DNA from: Ilumatobacteraceae bacterium
GTDB taxonomy: Bacteria; Actinomycetota; Acidimicrobiia; Acidimicrobiales; Ilumatobacteraceae
Length of the DNA stretch: 10,403 nucleotides
NCBI GenBank assembly: GCA_025456105.1
Contig: JALOLG010000039.1
Location: 1 to 10,403 of the forward strand
Direction of reading: 5' to 3'
The notes below the pieces were generated by a model. It saw only the letters and a list, made by a program, of their open reading frames with translations. It did not search any database and had not been told where the DNA came from. The position numbers were made by a program, and so were the translations under genes. How positions within the stretch are numbered: the stretch's first letter is position 1; each line of letters begins with the position of its first letter. Positions 1 through 5,624 of the stretch are shown piece after piece.

Positions 1-482
1 ACCACGTCGACGCCCTCATGCGGTTGCCGCTGGTGTGGCGGCCCGCACCGTCGAGCGGCACCCCCGCGGCGACCGTGACCCGGCCCGTCGGGCTCGTCGA
101 TCTCGCACCGACGTTCTGCTCGATCGCCGGCCTCCCCCCGCGCGAGTGGATGGAGGGTCGGGCCCTGCCGGTCGACGACACCGACGCGGACGCCCGCGGC
201 TTCGAGCGCGCGCTCACCGAGTGGGACAGCGAGCTGTTCGGCGTCGACGTGCACCTGCGCACCATCACGCGCGACGGGTGGGTGTGCTCCACCTACCTGC
301 CGGGCACGAGCCACGACGGCACCGAGGGCGAGCTCTACGACCTCACCGACGACCCGCTGCAGCAGGTGAACCGGTGGGACGACCCGGCCGTCGCGACGGT
401 GCGCGCCGACCTGGTGGCCGACCTGCACGACCACCAGCCGGCGCCGACCTCACCGCGCCGGCGCGTGGTCGCGCCCGTGTGA
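1..482 (+). CDS. Sulfatase (alkaline-phosphatase superfamily), C-terminal part
   Basis: This is the 3' end of a gene that begins before the window; the frame is open from the first complete codon at 3 to TGA at 480-482. Sulfatases of this superfamily hydrolyse sulfate esters with a formylglycine nucleophile. The catalytic N-terminal region is not in the window, so activity cannot be judged. Visible are the late signatures of the family: a segment like LMRLPLVWRP (fragment residues 5-14, the usual 'vPLi.r.P' strand), LVDLAPTFCSIAGLP (31-45, the 'lvDlaPTlL.laG.p' motif) and ELYDLTDDP (110-118, the 'ELYDL..DP.E..N' turn near the C-terminus). The last 20 residues are Pro/Arg-rich and not family-specific. 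The gene converges on sqr with only 7 bp between the stop codons, so the two are not co-transcribed. An internal ATG at 18 is in frame but lies inside the conserved fold and is unlikely to be the start. Confidence 0.88.
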   Translation, partial: HVDALMRLPLVWRPAPSSGTPAATVTRPVGLVDLAPTFCSIAGLPPREWMEGRALPVDDTDADARGFERALTEWDSELFGVDVHLRTITRDGWVCSTYLPGTSHDGTEGELYDLTDDPLQQVNRWDDPAVATVRADLVADLHDHQPAPTSPRRRVVAPV

Positions 483-489
483 GCACCGA

Positions 490-1680
490 TCAGGCGAGGC
501 CCTTGAGCATGCCGTGCCAGTACAGGGCCGGCAGGCCGTAGCGCTTGAGGAGCCACATGTCGTAGCGCTCCTTGGTGGTGTCGATCACCGGGATCGACGG
601 CGTCTTCTGGACGCTGTAGTCGAACTCGCACAGCAGCATCCGGTTGTGCGCGGTGACGATCGGGCACGACGAGTAGCCGTGGTACTCGGCCGAGGGCTCG
701 CGCCCCGCCGCCACGGCGAGGACGTTCTCGACCACGACGGGCGCCTGCTTGCGGATGGCCGCACCGGTCTTGGAGTTGGGCGTGGAGCTGGCGTCGCCGA
801 GCGAGAACACGTTGTGGTGCCGGACGTGCTGCATCGTGTGCTTGTCGACGTCGACCCAGCCCTTCGGGTCGGCCGACGCCAGCGGTGTGGCCTTCACCCA
901 GTCGGGCGCCGACTGCGGAGGCACCACGTGCAGCATCGAGTACTCGACGGCGTACTTCTCGTCGTTGGCGCGATCGAGGACGATGGCCTCGTTGCGCTCG
1001 TGGTTCACCTCGATCACCTCGGACTCGAGGCGCAGGTCGATGCCGTACCGGTCGATCACCTGCATGAGGGTGGCGGCGAACTCGGGGACGCCGAAGATCT
1101 TGGCGCCCGGCAGGACGAGCATCACCTTCACGCCGGAGCGACCCTGCCGGCGGAAGTAGTCGGCGGCCAGGTAGGCGATCTTCTGCGGCGCGCCGGCGCA
1201 CTTGATCGCGCCGCTCGGGGCGGCGAACACCGCGGTGCCGCTGGTGGTGGCCTGCATGAACTCCCACGTGCGGGGTGCGAGGTCGACGCGGTAGTTCGAC
1301 GACACGCCGTTCTGCCCGAGGGTCTCGGCCACGCCGGGGATGTCGCCCCAGTCGAGCTGGATGCCGGGGCACACGATCAGGAAGTCGTACCCCACCCGTC
1401 CGCTGGCCGCGGTGCCGACCCACTGGTCGTCGGGGTCGATCTCCATCGCGGCGTCCTTGATCCAGGTGACGTCCTTGGGCATCACCGACACCTCGGGGCG
1501 GGCGGTGGATCCGGCCGGTGCGAGGCCGCCGCCCACCAGCGTCCACAGCGGCTGGTAGTAGTGCACCTCGGACGGGTCGATGACGGCGATGTCGCGCTCA
1601 CCCGCCCGGCGCAGGCGCGCTGCGACGGTGATCCCCGCGGTGCCGCCACCGATGATCACGAACTTGTGGTGTCGAGCCAT
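490..1680 (-). CDS. sqr: Sulfide:quinone oxidoreductase, SQOR-like (396 aa)
   Basis: This FAD-dependent membrane-associated oxidoreductase would oxidise sulfide to sulfane sulfur and pass electrons to the quinone pool. The N-terminal Rossmann motif GGGTAG is at residues 11-16 and YYQPLWTLVGGGL at 41-53. Two cysteines stand in the contexts KCAGAPQKI (C161) and YSSCPIVT (C339), which match the redox-active cysteine contexts I recall for the mitochondrial-type enzyme, including a 178-residue spacing like that of human SQOR (C201/C379). SLGDASSTPNSKTGAA (293-308) is the second FAD-binding segment. The C-terminus (DYSVQKTP, LYWHGMLKG) also follows this subgroup. The ATG at 1680 was chosen because AAGGGAG lies 5 bp upstream and residue 1 sits just before the FAD motif; the in-frame start at 1749 would add 23 unconserved residues. 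The gene is divergent from a GntR regulator, its likely controller. General NADH-dehydrogenase-like flavoproteins are the alternative, but the cysteine pair argues for SQR. Confidence 0.92.
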   Translation of the reverse strand: MARHHKFVIIGGGTAGITVAARLRRAGERDIAVIDPSEVHYYQPLWTLVGGGLAPAGSTARPEVSVMPKDVTWIKDAAMEIDPDDQWVGTAASGRVGYDFLIVCPGIQLDWGDIPGVAETLGQNGVSSNYRVDLAPRTWEFMQATTSGTAVFAAPSGAIKCAGAPQKIAYLAADYFRRQGRSGVKVMLVLPGAKIFGVPEFAATLMQVIDRYGIDLRLESEVIEVNHERNEAIVLDRANDEKYAVEYSMLHVVPPQSAPDWVKATPLASADPKGWVDVDKHTMQHVRHHNVFSLGDASSTPNSKTGAAIRKQAPVVVENVLAVAAGREPSAEYHGYSSCPIVTAHNRMLLCEFDYSVQKTPSIPVIDTTKERYDMWLLKRYGLPALYWHGMLKGLA

Positions 1681-1685
1681 GGGCG

Positions 1686-1692
1686 CTCCCTT
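1686..1692 (-). promoter_or_regulatory. Shine-Dalgarno site of sqr
   Basis: On the minus strand AAGGGAG ends 5 bp before the ATG at 1680. It decides the sqr start. It also shows that sqr has a conventional leader, in contrast to the apparently leaderless gntR and sulP genes nearby. Confidence 0.7.
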
Positions 1693-1716
1693 CCGGCGGC
1701 CCGCGGCCGCGTGAAT

Positions 1717-1724
1717 GTACGTAC
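1717..1724. promoter_or_regulatory. GT-N4-AC palindrome, candidate GntR operator at sqr
   Basis: GTACGTAC is a perfect 8-bp palindrome of the GT-N4-AC form typical of GntR-family operators; the HutC subgroup usually has GT-N-TA-N-AC. It lies just downstream of the putative sqr -10, where bound protein would block transcription. A similar GTACGGAC occurs at the sulP promoter (5529-5536). Binding by the adjacent regulator is an inference. Confidence 0.35.
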
Positions 1725-1725
1725 G

Positions 1726-1754
1726 ATCCAAGCCCGCATCGGCCGTCACGTCAA
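1726..1754 (-). promoter_or_regulatory. Putative sqr promoter (-35 TTGACG, 17 bp, -10 TTGGAT)
   Basis: On the minus strand TTGACG (1754-1749) is followed after 17 bp by TTGGAT (1731-1726). The -35 is good (5 of 6 to TTGACA); the -10 is weak. This would place the transcription start inside or beside the 8-bp palindrome GTACGTAC (1717-1724) and give a leader of about 40 nt that includes the Shine-Dalgarno site. The -10 assignment is uncertain; TACATT just downstream is an alternative without a good -35. Confidence 0.4.
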
Positions 1755-1784
1755 TGCCTCGTGCGGGTGTCGTGACGAAGGTCC

Positions 1785-1813
1785 TTGTCCGAGGTGACGT
1801 TGCTCCGTACGGT
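1785..1813 (+). promoter_or_regulatory. Putative gntR promoter (TTGTCC, 17 bp, TACGGT), leaderless
   Basis: TTGTCC at 1785-1790 is followed after exactly 17 bp by TACGGT at 1808-1813, and the ATG at 1821 comes 7 bp later. Transcription starting about 7-8 bp past the -10 would begin at or next to the ATG. The sulP promoter has identical spacings and the same TCCGTAC block at the same distance from the ATG. The 8-bp palindrome CCGTACGG (1805-1812) overlaps the -10 and could serve autoregulation. Confidence 0.5.
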
Positions 1814-1820
1814 GGGGCCC

Positions 1821-2600
1821 ATGTCGCTGCCGACGGCCCGCCTGCCGGATCGCAACCACCCGCTCCCGCTGTGGGCCCAGGTGCTCGACGATCTGCGCCG
1901 ACGCCTCGCCGACGGCGAGTTCGCCGAGTGCTTCCCCACCGACAAGGATCTCGTCGAGGAGTACGGCGTGAGCCGCCACACCGTCCGCGACGCCGTGCGC
2001 CGGCTGCAGGACGAGGGGGTCCTCGAGCGCGAGCGCGGCCGGGGCAGCTTCGTGAAGCCGATCGAGGTCGAGCAGTCGGTCGGCACGCTCTACAGCCTGT
2101 TCCGCACCATCGAGGACCAGGGCTACGAGCAGCGCAGCCGGGTGCTGCACGCCGGGCGAGTGGTCGACGAGCTGGTCGCGGCCGAGCTCAAGGTGGCCCC
2201 TCGCACGAAGCTGGTGCACCTGCGCCGGTTGCGGCTCGCCGACCACGTGCCGGTCGCAGTCGACGAGCTCTGGCTCGCTCCCGAGGTGGGCTCGCCGCTC
2301 CTGGGGGTCGATCTCGCCCACGCGGCGGTGTACGAGGAGATCGAGCGGCTGGGTGGTCAGCGTCCCACCGCAGGCACCGAGCGCATCCTGCCCGACCTGC
2401 CCACCACCGAGGAGCGCGTGCTGCTCGACATCCCGGCGCGCCAGGCGGTGTTCCGGATCGAGCGCTGGACCGAGCTCCACTGCGTCCCGTTCGAGTACCG
2501 GCGCACCGTGGTGCGCGGCGACCGGTACTCGTTCGTGACGAGGTGGAGCGGAGGGTCGCTGACCGCCCCGAAGTTCGCCGCTCAGGCGGCCGAGCGCTGA
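1821..2600 (+). CDS. GntR-family transcriptional regulator, HutC/UTRA type (259 aa)
   Basis: This is a DNA-binding repressor or activator with an N-terminal winged helix-turn-helix (about residues 15-78) containing FPTDKDLVEEYGVSRHTVRD (38-57) and the wing RGRGSFV (72-78). A UTRA ligand-binding domain follows (about 95-240), ending in the typical EYRRTVVRGDRYSFV (225-239). The length is normal for HutC-type members. The ATG at 1821 is preferred over the in-frame TTG at 1785 because a promoter with leaderless geometry ends 7 bp before it. The gene is divergent from sqr, so sqr is the most likely target; the sulP operon promoter shares promoter features. The 3' end overlaps the convergent rhodanese gene by 19 bp. 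Its two cysteines, C37 at the edge of the DNA-binding domain and C221 in the UTRA domain, are candidates for thiol chemistry. The effector is unknown. Confidence 0.92.
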   Translation: MSLPTARLPDRNHPLPLWAQVLDDLRRRLADGEFAECFPTDKDLVEEYGVSRHTVRDAVRRLQDEGVLERERGRGSFVKPIEVEQSVGTLYSLFRTIEDQGYEQRSRVLHAGRVVDELVAAELKVAPRTKLVHLRRLRLADHVPVAVDELWLAPEVGSPLLGVDLAHAAVYEEIERLGGQRPTAGTERILPDLPTTEERVLLDIPARQAVFRIERWTELHCVPFEYRRTVVRGDRYSFVTRWSGGSLTAPKFAAQAAER

Positions 2601-3223
2601 TCCTGCCCGGCGCCGGCGCGCAGCTCGCGCACGACGGCGTCGATGTCGCACTGGGCGCCGCGGTTGTACGGCAGCTTGGCGAGCATCATGCCCATCGCGC
2701 ACGTGTTGCTGACGGCCGCGAAGGTGAGGCCGGCGCCGATGCCACCAGCAAGGAAGCGGGCCTTGGGCCACTTCAGGCTGGCGAGGATCGACGTGAGCAC
2801 GATCGAGCCCGCCACGAGGCGCACCTGACGCTCGAGCGACCAGCGCTCCTTGGCGATCTCGACCGGACGACCCGACGCCATCCACGAGTTCATGCCGCCG
2901 TCGAGCACCTTGAGGTTGCACATGCCGGCGCCCGCGAGCGCCTCTTCGGCCTTGGCCGCACGCGCGCCCGACTGGCAGATGAGCACCACGTTGGCGTCGG
3001 TGGTGGCCACGGCGCGCACGTGGTCGGCCAGCAGGTCGAGCGGGACGTTGTGGGCACCGGCGATGTGGCCGGCCTCGAACTCGCCCGACGTGCGGACGTC
3101 GAGCAGCCGGACCGACGGGTCCGACGACAAGAGCGCGTCGAGCTGCATGGCGCTGACGCGACGGTCGGTGCAGCTGTCGCCGTTGCTGGCGGCGGAGGTG
3201 GCCGGTGAGTCGGTGACGGTCAT
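2582..3223 (-). CDS. Rhodanese-domain protein with DUF2892 membrane domain (213 aa)
   Basis: This is a single-domain rhodanese (sulfurtransferase) joined to a C-terminal membrane hairpin, the layout of E. coli YgaP. The rhodanese part spans about residues 23-125: LLDVRTSGEFEAGHIAGA (40-57), the active-site loop CQSGAR with catalytic C83, and VLDGGMNSWMASGRPV (106-121). The DUF2892 part starts with ERQVRLVAGSIVL (131-143) and has two hydrophobic segments (about 135-150 and 157-180), ending in KLPYN (183-187). C175 in the second segment and C102 and C192 are further cysteines. Such proteins hold sulfane sulfur as a persulfide at the membrane face. It is the last gene of the sulP-carbonic anhydrase operon, 13 bp behind the anhydrase stop. 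The Shine-Dalgarno AAAGGA (3237-3232) overlaps that stop codon and fixes the ATG at 3223. With SQR nearby, a role in accepting sulfane sulfur is plausible. Confidence 0.92.
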   Translation of the reverse strand: MTVTDSPATSAASNGDSCTDRRVSAMQLDALLSSDPSVRLLDVRTSGEFEAGHIAGAHNVPLDLLADHVRAVATTDANVVLICQSGARAAKAEEALAGAGMCNLKVLDGGMNSWMASGRPVEIAKERWSLERQVRLVAGSIVLTSILASLKWPKARFLAGGIGAGLTFAAVSNTCAMGMMLAKLPYNRGAQCDIDAVVRELRAGAGQDQRSAA

Positions 3224-3236
3224 GGGTGGGATCCTT

Positions 3237-3782
3237 TCACGTGGACGAGGTGGAGTGGGCGGCGAGGGCGTCGTGGATGACGACGTCGCCGGTGGACGGT
3301 CGGTAGATGGCGGCCACGACGTCGACGTGGTCGGGCATCGCGCCTCGGACGGTACCGGCCTGGACGCACGTGCACACCCGCTCGGGCTGCTCGCCGGGGC
3401 GACCGGCGAGGGCGGCGCGGATGGGGTCGAGCACGGGCGCCAGGCCCGGGTCGTCGACCCCGGCCACGGCGGCCGCGACGGCGCCGCAGCCCTCGTGACC
3501 GAGCACGACGACGGTGCGCACGCCGAGTGCATCGACGGCGTAGCGCAGCGACGCGATCGCCTCGGGCGTGGCCAACCCGCCCGCCACGCGCACCGAGAAC
3601 AGGTCGCCGAGGCCGGCGTCGAACACGAGGTCGGGGTCGACGCGCGCGTCGGCGCACGAGAGCACGGCAGCGACGGGACGCTGGGACTCGAGCTGCTGGA
3701 GCCGCCGCACGGTGCGGTCGGCGCAGTGCTCGCTCGTGCCGGTCTGGAAGCGCTGGTTGCCGTCGAGGAGCTCGGTGATCAT
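3237..3782 (-). CDS. Beta-class carbonic anhydrase (181 aa)
   Basis: This zinc enzyme would interconvert CO2 and bicarbonate. The beta-class metal site is complete: SCADARVDP gives C43 with the D45/R47 dyad, and VLGHEGCGAV gives H96 and C99. The segment RVAGGLATPEAIASLRYAV (65-83) corresponds to the conserved R-N-A-G-N...SIeYAv stretch, with Gly where Asn is usual. At 181 residues it is at the short end of the family. The ATG at 3782 overlaps the sulP stop as ATGA, so translation is probably coupled. SulP transporters and beta-anhydrases are known neighbours or fusions, including one in mycobacteria, where bicarbonate transport has been proposed. Because SQR and a rhodanese are also present, an alternative is a carbonyl sulfide or carbon disulfide hydrolase, since those enzymes belong to the same fold. 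The canonical GHxxCG motif favours ordinary anhydrase activity. Confidence 0.93.
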   Translation of the reverse strand: MITELLDGNQRFQTGTSEHCADRTVRRLQQLESQRPVAAVLSCADARVDPDLVFDAGLGDLFSVRVAGGLATPEAIASLRYAVDALGVRTVVVLGHEGCGAVAAAVAGVDDPGLAPVLDPIRAALAGRPGEQPERVCTCVQAGTVRGAMPDHVDVVAAIYRPSTGDVVIHDALAAHSTSST

Positions 3783-5518
3783 GGCGCCATCCGCTCGTCG
3801 AGACCGACCAGGCGCTCGGCCTCGTCGGCACCACCGAGGATCGACTGGACGGCCTGGTGCACCGACGGGTGGACCCGCTCGATCATGCGCACCCACAGGC
3901 CCGAGCGCATGAGCACGTCGCGGACGGGGCCCTTCATGTCGGCCAGGTGGATCGAGATGCCGCGGTCGTCGTACTCGTCGACCAGGTCCGAGAGCGCGGA
4001 CTCGGCCGAGGCGTCCATGTCGTTGATGCCGGCACCGTCGAGGACGATGTGGTGGAGGCCCTCCGGATGATCGGCCTCGAGCCGCCGGAGCCGCTGCTTC
4101 AGGAACGCCACGTTGGCGAAGTTGAGCGACACGTCGATGCGGAGGATGCCGATGCCCGGCACCGTCTCGGCCTCGGGGAAGCGCTGGATGTTGCGGTAGG
4201 TCTCGCCGCCGGGGAGCCGGCCGACCTCGGCGGAGTGCGGCTTCATGATCCGGGCGAACACCACCACGAGGGAGACCGCCACGGCCACCGCGATGCCCAG
4301 CTCGACGCCGAGCACCAGCGTGGCGACGAAGGCGATCGCCATCGTGGCGGCATCGGAGCGCTTCACGGACATGATGTGGCGCATCTCGTGCCAGTCGAAC
4401 AGGCTCGCCACCGCAGCGATGACGATCGCACCGAGCACGGCCTGGGGCAGCTCGGTGAAGAGACCGGTGAGCAGCAGCAGCACGAGGACGATCATCGACG
4501 CACTCACCATCGACGCGAGCGGCGTGCGGGCACCGGCCGTCGCGTTGACGGCAGTGCGGGAGAACCCGCCGGTGACCGGCTGGCCGCTGAAGACGCCGGC
4601 CGCCACGTTGGCGGCGCCGAGCGCGACCAGCTCCTGGTTCGGCTCGACCTCGTAGCGGTTCTTGCGGGCGTACACCTTCGCGACGGCGATCGACTCCATG
4701 TACCCGACGAGGGTGATGGTGAGCGCCATCGGCACGAGCTGGCCGATCCACGAGCCCTCGATCGAGGGCAGGCCGAAGCCGGGCAGCCCCGACGGGATCT
4801 CGCCGACGGTGGCGACGCCGCGGTCGGCCAGGTCGAACACCGCCGAGGCCAGCGTGGCCACCACCACCACGGCGAGCGCACCGGGGAACGTCTTCTTCCA
4901 CCGCTTCAGCAGCACGAGCGCCACGATGGTGGCGACGCCGATGCCGAGCGTGAGCAGCTCGGTCTCGTCGAGCACCTTGCCGATCTCGAGGAGCGTCTCG
5001 CCGAGCTGCTCGGTGCGCGGGATCTTCACGCCGAACAGGTGCTTGAGCTGGCTCGCGCCGATGATGATCGCGGCGGCCGCGGTGTAGCCCACGAGCACCG
5101 GGTGCGAGAGCAGGTTGGTGACCCAGCCCTGGCGTGCGAGCCCGAGGACGATGTTGGCGACGCCGACCATCACGGCGAGCAGCGCCGCCGCGGCGAGGTA
5201 CTCGGCCGTGCCGGACTCGGCGATCGGCGCCAGCGCCGACGCGGTCAGCAGCGACACCACGGCCACGGGGCCGACGGCCAGCTGCCGCGACGTGCCGAAC
5301 AGCGCGTACACGATGAGCGGGACGGTGACGCTGTAGAGGCCGATCTCGGGCGGGAGCCCCGCGAGCTGCGCGTACGCCATGCCCTGGGGCACGAGCATCG
5401 CACCGACGGTGAGACCGGCCACGAGATCGGGGCGCAGGTCGCCACGCCGGTACCGCCGTCCCCAGTCGAGGACGGGCAGGAACCGCGACGGCCCACGGAG
5501 CTGGGTGGCTGTCGTCAT
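3779..5518 (-). CDS. SulP-family anion transporter with STAS domain (579 aa)
   Basis: This inner-membrane transporter is of the SulP/SLC26 family, which moves sulfate, bicarbonate or related anions. Residues about 25-425 are a hydrophobic, multi-span transport domain that starts with DLVAGLTVGAMLVPQGMAYA (31-50) and contains the family signature around GLYSVTVPLIVYALFGTSR (60-78) followed by QLAVGPVAVVSLL. QPVTGGFSRTAVN (313-325) is the conserved core turn. A cytoplasmic STAS domain follows (about 455-562), with VLDGAGINDMDASA (492-505) at its regulatory loop. ATG 5518 is chosen over the in-frame upstream start at 5641, which would add 41 Arg/Pro-rich residues. No Shine-Dalgarno is visible; the promoter ends 7 bp before the ATG, suggesting a leaderless mRNA. 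It heads the operon with carbonic anhydrase (4-bp overlap) and rhodanese. The anhydrase suggests bicarbonate as substrate; the sulfur genes keep sulfate or sulfite export open. Confidence 0.95.
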   Translation of the reverse strand: MTTATQLRGPSRFLPVLDWGRRYRRGDLRPDLVAGLTVGAMLVPQGMAYAQLAGLPPEIGLYSVTVPLIVYALFGTSRQLAVGPVAVVSLLTASALAPIAESGTAEYLAAAALLAVMVGVANIVLGLARQGWVTNLLSHPVLVGYTAAAAIIIGASQLKHLFGVKIPRTEQLGETLLEIGKVLDETELLTLGIGVATIVALVLLKRWKKTFPGALAVVVVATLASAVFDLADRGVATVGEIPSGLPGFGLPSIEGSWIGQLVPMALTITLVGYMESIAVAKVYARKNRYEVEPNQELVALGAANVAAGVFSGQPVTGGFSRTAVNATAGARTPLASMVSASMIVLVLLLLTGLFTELPQAVLGAIVIAAVASLFDWHEMRHIMSVKRSDAATMAIAFVATLVLGVELGIAVAVAVSLVVVFARIMKPHSAEVGRLPGGETYRNIQRFPEAETVPGIGILRIDVSLNFANVAFLKQRLRRLEADHPEGLHHIVLDGAGINDMDASAESALSDLVDEYDDRGISIHLADMKGPVRDVLMRSGLWVRMIERVHPSVHQAVQSILGGADEAERLVGLDERMAP

Positions 5519-5525
5519 GGCCGGA

Positions 5526-5554
5526 ATTGTACGGACATTGCGATCGGAAGGCAA
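5526..5554 (-). promoter_or_regulatory. Promoter of the sulP operon (TTGCCT, 17 bp, TACAAT), leaderless
   Basis: On the minus strand TTGCCT (5554-5549) is followed after 17 bp by TACAAT (5531-5526), 5 of 6 to the consensus -10. The sulP ATG comes 7 bp later with no purine-rich ribosome site between. The spacing to ATG and the TCCGTAC block are the same as at gntR. A candidate operator GTACGGAC (5529-5536) overlaps the -10. Confidence 0.6.
5529..5536. promoter_or_regulatory. GT-N4-AC site over the sulP -10, candidate GntR operator
   Basis: GTACGGAC (7 of 8 to the palindrome GTACGTAC at the sqr promoter) sits across the sulP -10 hexamer within TGTACGGACA. A bound regulator would block RNA polymerase. 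Part of the similarity could simply be the shared TAC of a -10 element, so this remains an inference. Confidence 0.3.
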
Positions 5555-5565
5555 CCCCCGGGGGT
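5554..5565. repeat. 12-bp perfect palindrome ACCCCCGGGGGT
   Basis: This perfect inverted repeat without a loop abuts the -35 of the sulP promoter in the 106-bp divergent region (5519-5624). It cannot form a terminator hairpin. Its place fits a binding site for a dimeric regulator, but GC-rich palindromes of this kind also arise by chance. Confidence 0.35.
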
Positions 5566-5599
5566 ATGCGCGGCCACGGGGTCGCGCCGCGGCGGCGGG

Positions 5600-5618
5600 T
5601 AGGGTCGACGCAGGGAGG
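5600..5618 (+). promoter_or_regulatory. -10-like TAGGGT and Shine-Dalgarno GGGAGG before the gene at 5625
   Basis: TAGGGT at 5600-5605 fits the actinobacterial TANNNT -10 pattern; no convincing -35 is seen 17 bp upstream. GGGAGG at 5613-5618, 6 bp before ATG 5625, is a strong ribosome site and fixes the start. Confidence 0.5.
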
Positions 5619-5624
5619 ACCGCG

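Noticed and set aside
454..465. The 12-bp palindrome CGCGCCGGCGCG near the end of the sulfatase gene as a terminator.
   Set aside because: It has no loop and no T-run, lies inside coding sequence, and such GC-only palindromes are common at this base composition.
1681..1749. A longer sqr start at 1749 and a longer sulP start at 5641.
   Set aside because: Both add unconserved residues across promoter elements; sqr has its ribosome site before 1680, and sulP a -10 that lies 7 bp before 5518.
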